Of a stretch of DNA of 6,137 nucleotides, positions 5,158-6,137 are shown in pieces. The position numbers and the translations under genes are program-made. This stretch comes from Nanobdellota archaeon (lineage in GTDB: Archaea > Nanobdellota > Nanobdellia > SCGC-AAA011-G17 > VGLX01), in the NCBI GenBank assembly GCA_030691925.1, contig JAUYDG010000054.1, positions 1-6,137 on the forward strand, in the 5' to 3' direction. Numbering within the stretch: the first letter of the stretch is position 1; each line of letters begins with the position of its first letter. The notes beneath the pieces were generated by a model, which worked only from the letters and a program-made list of their open reading frames with translations, was not told the origin of the DNA and did no database searches.

Positions 5158-5180
5158 AACATATATGTTCCATATGGAAC
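5158..5180 (+). promoter_or_regulatory. Two overlapping palindromes over the start of the MNT gene (likely operator)
   Basis: AACATATATGTT (5158-5169) and GTTCCATATGGAAC (5167-5180) are both perfect palindromes that share the GTT at 5167-5169. They cover the predicted transcription start and the start codon at 5174. The gene they precede encodes a winged-helix domain, so autorepression by the antitoxin is the natural reading (inference from the sequence and from usual toxin-antitoxin behaviour). Confidence 0.5.
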
Positions 5181-5722
5181 TAAAAGATTACAGACTGGAA
5201 ATTGTGAATGCGCTTTTAAAAGGGGAGGGTCATGTGAGGGGTTTGGCTAGTAAGATTGGTGTGAATCATATGACTGTTTTAAGGAAAATAAAAATTCTTT
5301 TTAGAGAGAATGTTGTTGATTATAATGAAGAAGGAAAAAATAAGGTTTACTTCATAAAAAAGAATCCCGAGGCAAAATATTACACATTTATGGCTGAATA
5401 TTATAAACTTATTCAAACACTTAAAAAATATCCTTATTTAAGGAAAGTAATTGAAAAAATTCAGAAGGACAAGAATATCGAATTAGCTATTCTTTTTGGT
5501 AGCCATGCGAAACATGAAGCAAAAAAAGATAGCGACGTTGACATTTACATAGAAACAAAAGACAAAAAGATAAAACAAGATTTAGAAAGAATTGATTCAA
5601 AACTAAGTATTAAAATCGGTGCTTATGACAGAAAAAATTTATTAATAAAAGAAATAGAAAAAAATCATATTATAATCAAAGGGGTTGAAGAGTTTTATGA
5701 AAAGAATGAATTTTTTGGCTAA
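5174..5722 (+). CDS. Winged-helix/MNT nucleotidyltransferase, probable antitoxin of a HEPN/MNT pair
   Basis: This 182-residue protein joins an N-terminal winged helix-turn-helix (about 1-65; recognition region near 20-42, wing with NEEGKNKVYFIKK to about 64) to a basic helical linker. A minimal nucleotidyltransferase domain follows (about 98-170). The transferase signature is F-G109-S110-H-A-K, ending in S120-D121-V-D123-IYIE, with D121 and D123 as metal ligands. The third carboxylate expected on a later strand is not obvious; that strand reads LSIKIGAYD. MNT proteins paired with HEPN proteins act as antitoxins, and some AMPylate the HEPN partner. The winged helix suggests it also controls its own promoter. 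The start chosen is ATG 5174, because the TATA box sits 32 bases upstream. An in-frame ATG at 5165 would give 185 residues. The 3' end overlaps the HEPN gene by 26 bases. All 10 Asn codons are AAT, unlike the first genes of the window. Confidence 0.85.
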   Translation: MELKDYRLEIVNALLKGEGHVRGLASKIGVNHMTVLRKIKILFRENVVDYNEEGKNKVYFIKKNPEAKYYTFMAEYYKLIQTLKKYPYLRKVIEKIQKDKNIELAILFGSHAKHEAKKDSDVDIYIETKDKKIKQDLERIDSKLSIKIGAYDRKNLLIKEIEKNHIIIKGVEEFYEKNEFFG

Positions 5723-6137
5723 ATTAAAGAAGGAAGGGAAATTAAAAGTTGTAGAGTCAAGTGAAGAGATAAAAGAATCGTATTTAGCAAAATCTGAAAG
5801 TAATTTGATTTCTGCAAAACTGTTATTTGAGAATAATAAATTAGAAGAGGCGGTTTATCTTGCTTATTATAGCATGTATAATGGCTTGCTGGCATTGTTA
5901 TTCAGAGTAGGAATAAAAAGTGAGAATCATGCTGCATCGATAATTTTGTTGAGAAAAGTATTTGATATTGATAATTCAAATATATCTTTTGCTAAAAGAG
6001 AAAGAGTAGATAAGCAGTATTATGTGGATTTTCATGTAGCTAAAGATGATGTTGAAGAGTTAATTGAGAAAGCGGAGGAATTCAATAAAGAGATTTTAGA
6101 TTTTTTATCAAAATTAACTAATGAAAAAATCAAAGCA
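5697..6137 (+). CDS. HEPN domain protein (UPF0332-like), probable toxin partner, 3' end outside the window
   Basis: An open frame of 147 codons runs from ATG 5697 to the window edge with no stop. It overlaps the MNT gene by 26 bases, so the two are translationally coupled. The product is helical: a lead segment (1-20), then SYLAKSESNLISAKLLFE (28-45), then LAYYSMYNGLLALLFRVGIKSENHA (55-79). The last is the pattern of HEPN proteins of the UPF0332 type. AKRERVDKQYY follows (99-109), then an amphipathic helix of Glu and Lys (115-138). The usual HEPN RNase motif R-x4-6-H is not plain: the nearest arrangement is R103 with H113, 10 apart, around Y108-Y109. The protein may be an RNase or an RNA-binding relative. 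Length already fits the family, so few residues should be missing. ATG 5706 is an alternative start; a weak GGTTGA lies 8 bases before 5697. All 10 Asn codons are AAT and all 7 Tyr codons TAT. Confidence 0.82.
   Translation, partial: MKRMNFLAKLKKEGKLKVVESSEEIKESYLAKSESNLISAKLLFENNKLEEAVYLAYYSMYNGLLALLFRVGIKSENHAASIILLRKVFDIDNSNISFAKRERVDKQYYVDFHVAKDDVEELIEKAEEFNKEILDFLSKLTNEKIKA

Noticed and set aside
5165..5173. ATG 5165 as the MNT gene start
   Set aside because: It is only 23 bases from the first TATA base and would precede the predicted transcription start. ATG 5174 fits the 30-32 base spacing seen at the other leaderless genes. Not fully excluded.

Overview
The window looks archaeal. It encodes an enzyme of archaeal/eukaryotic tRNA wyosine synthesis (Taw1), its genes follow TATA-type promoters, and most start codons sit 30-32 bases after the first base of a TATA box, as in leaderless archaeal transcripts. 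The small divergent genes and the HEPN/MNT pair would suit a DPANN-type archaeon, but that placement is a guess.

Layout. Bases 1-854 (+) hold the 3' end of a carbamoyltransferase gene followed by a one-helix DUF5989 membrane protein, a pairing that recurs in carbamoylation loci. A poly-T terminator follows, then a leaderless metallophosphoesterase gene (913-1506, +). Convergent to it is the Taw1 radical SAM gene (1625-2563, -). A possible 42-residue ORF follows Taw1 in the same frame, directly after its amber stop (1493-1621, -). Bases 2564-2931 have no convincing intact gene. They carry the taw1 promoter, an open, start-less stretch that may be a gene remnant (2611-2784, -) ending in its own T-run, and a dense cluster of GCTA-type repeats. 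That cluster leads into the promoter and perfect operator-like palindrome of an AAA/DUF4143 ATPase (2932-4191, +). A TatD-family metal hydrolase (4285-5034, -) is convergent with the ATPase.

The last part (5035-6137) is a divergent promoter region followed by a two-gene module. The first gene encodes a winged-helix protein fused to a minimal nucleotidyltransferase (MNT). The second overlaps it and encodes a HEPN/UPF0332-like protein that runs off the window end. This has the architecture of a HEPN/MNT toxin-antitoxin system with a built-in DNA-binding domain and a palindromic operator over its own start. Its codon choice is opposite to the first genes: all 20 Asn codons are AAT, against 14 of 14 AAC in the carbamoyltransferase fragment and the phosphoesterase. 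This suggests separate ancestry.

The genes do not form one pathway. The window is a mosaic of a glycan or metabolite carbamoylation locus end, housekeeping tRNA and nucleic-acid enzymes, and two mobile or defence-like units (the DUF4143 ATPase and the HEPN/MNT pair).
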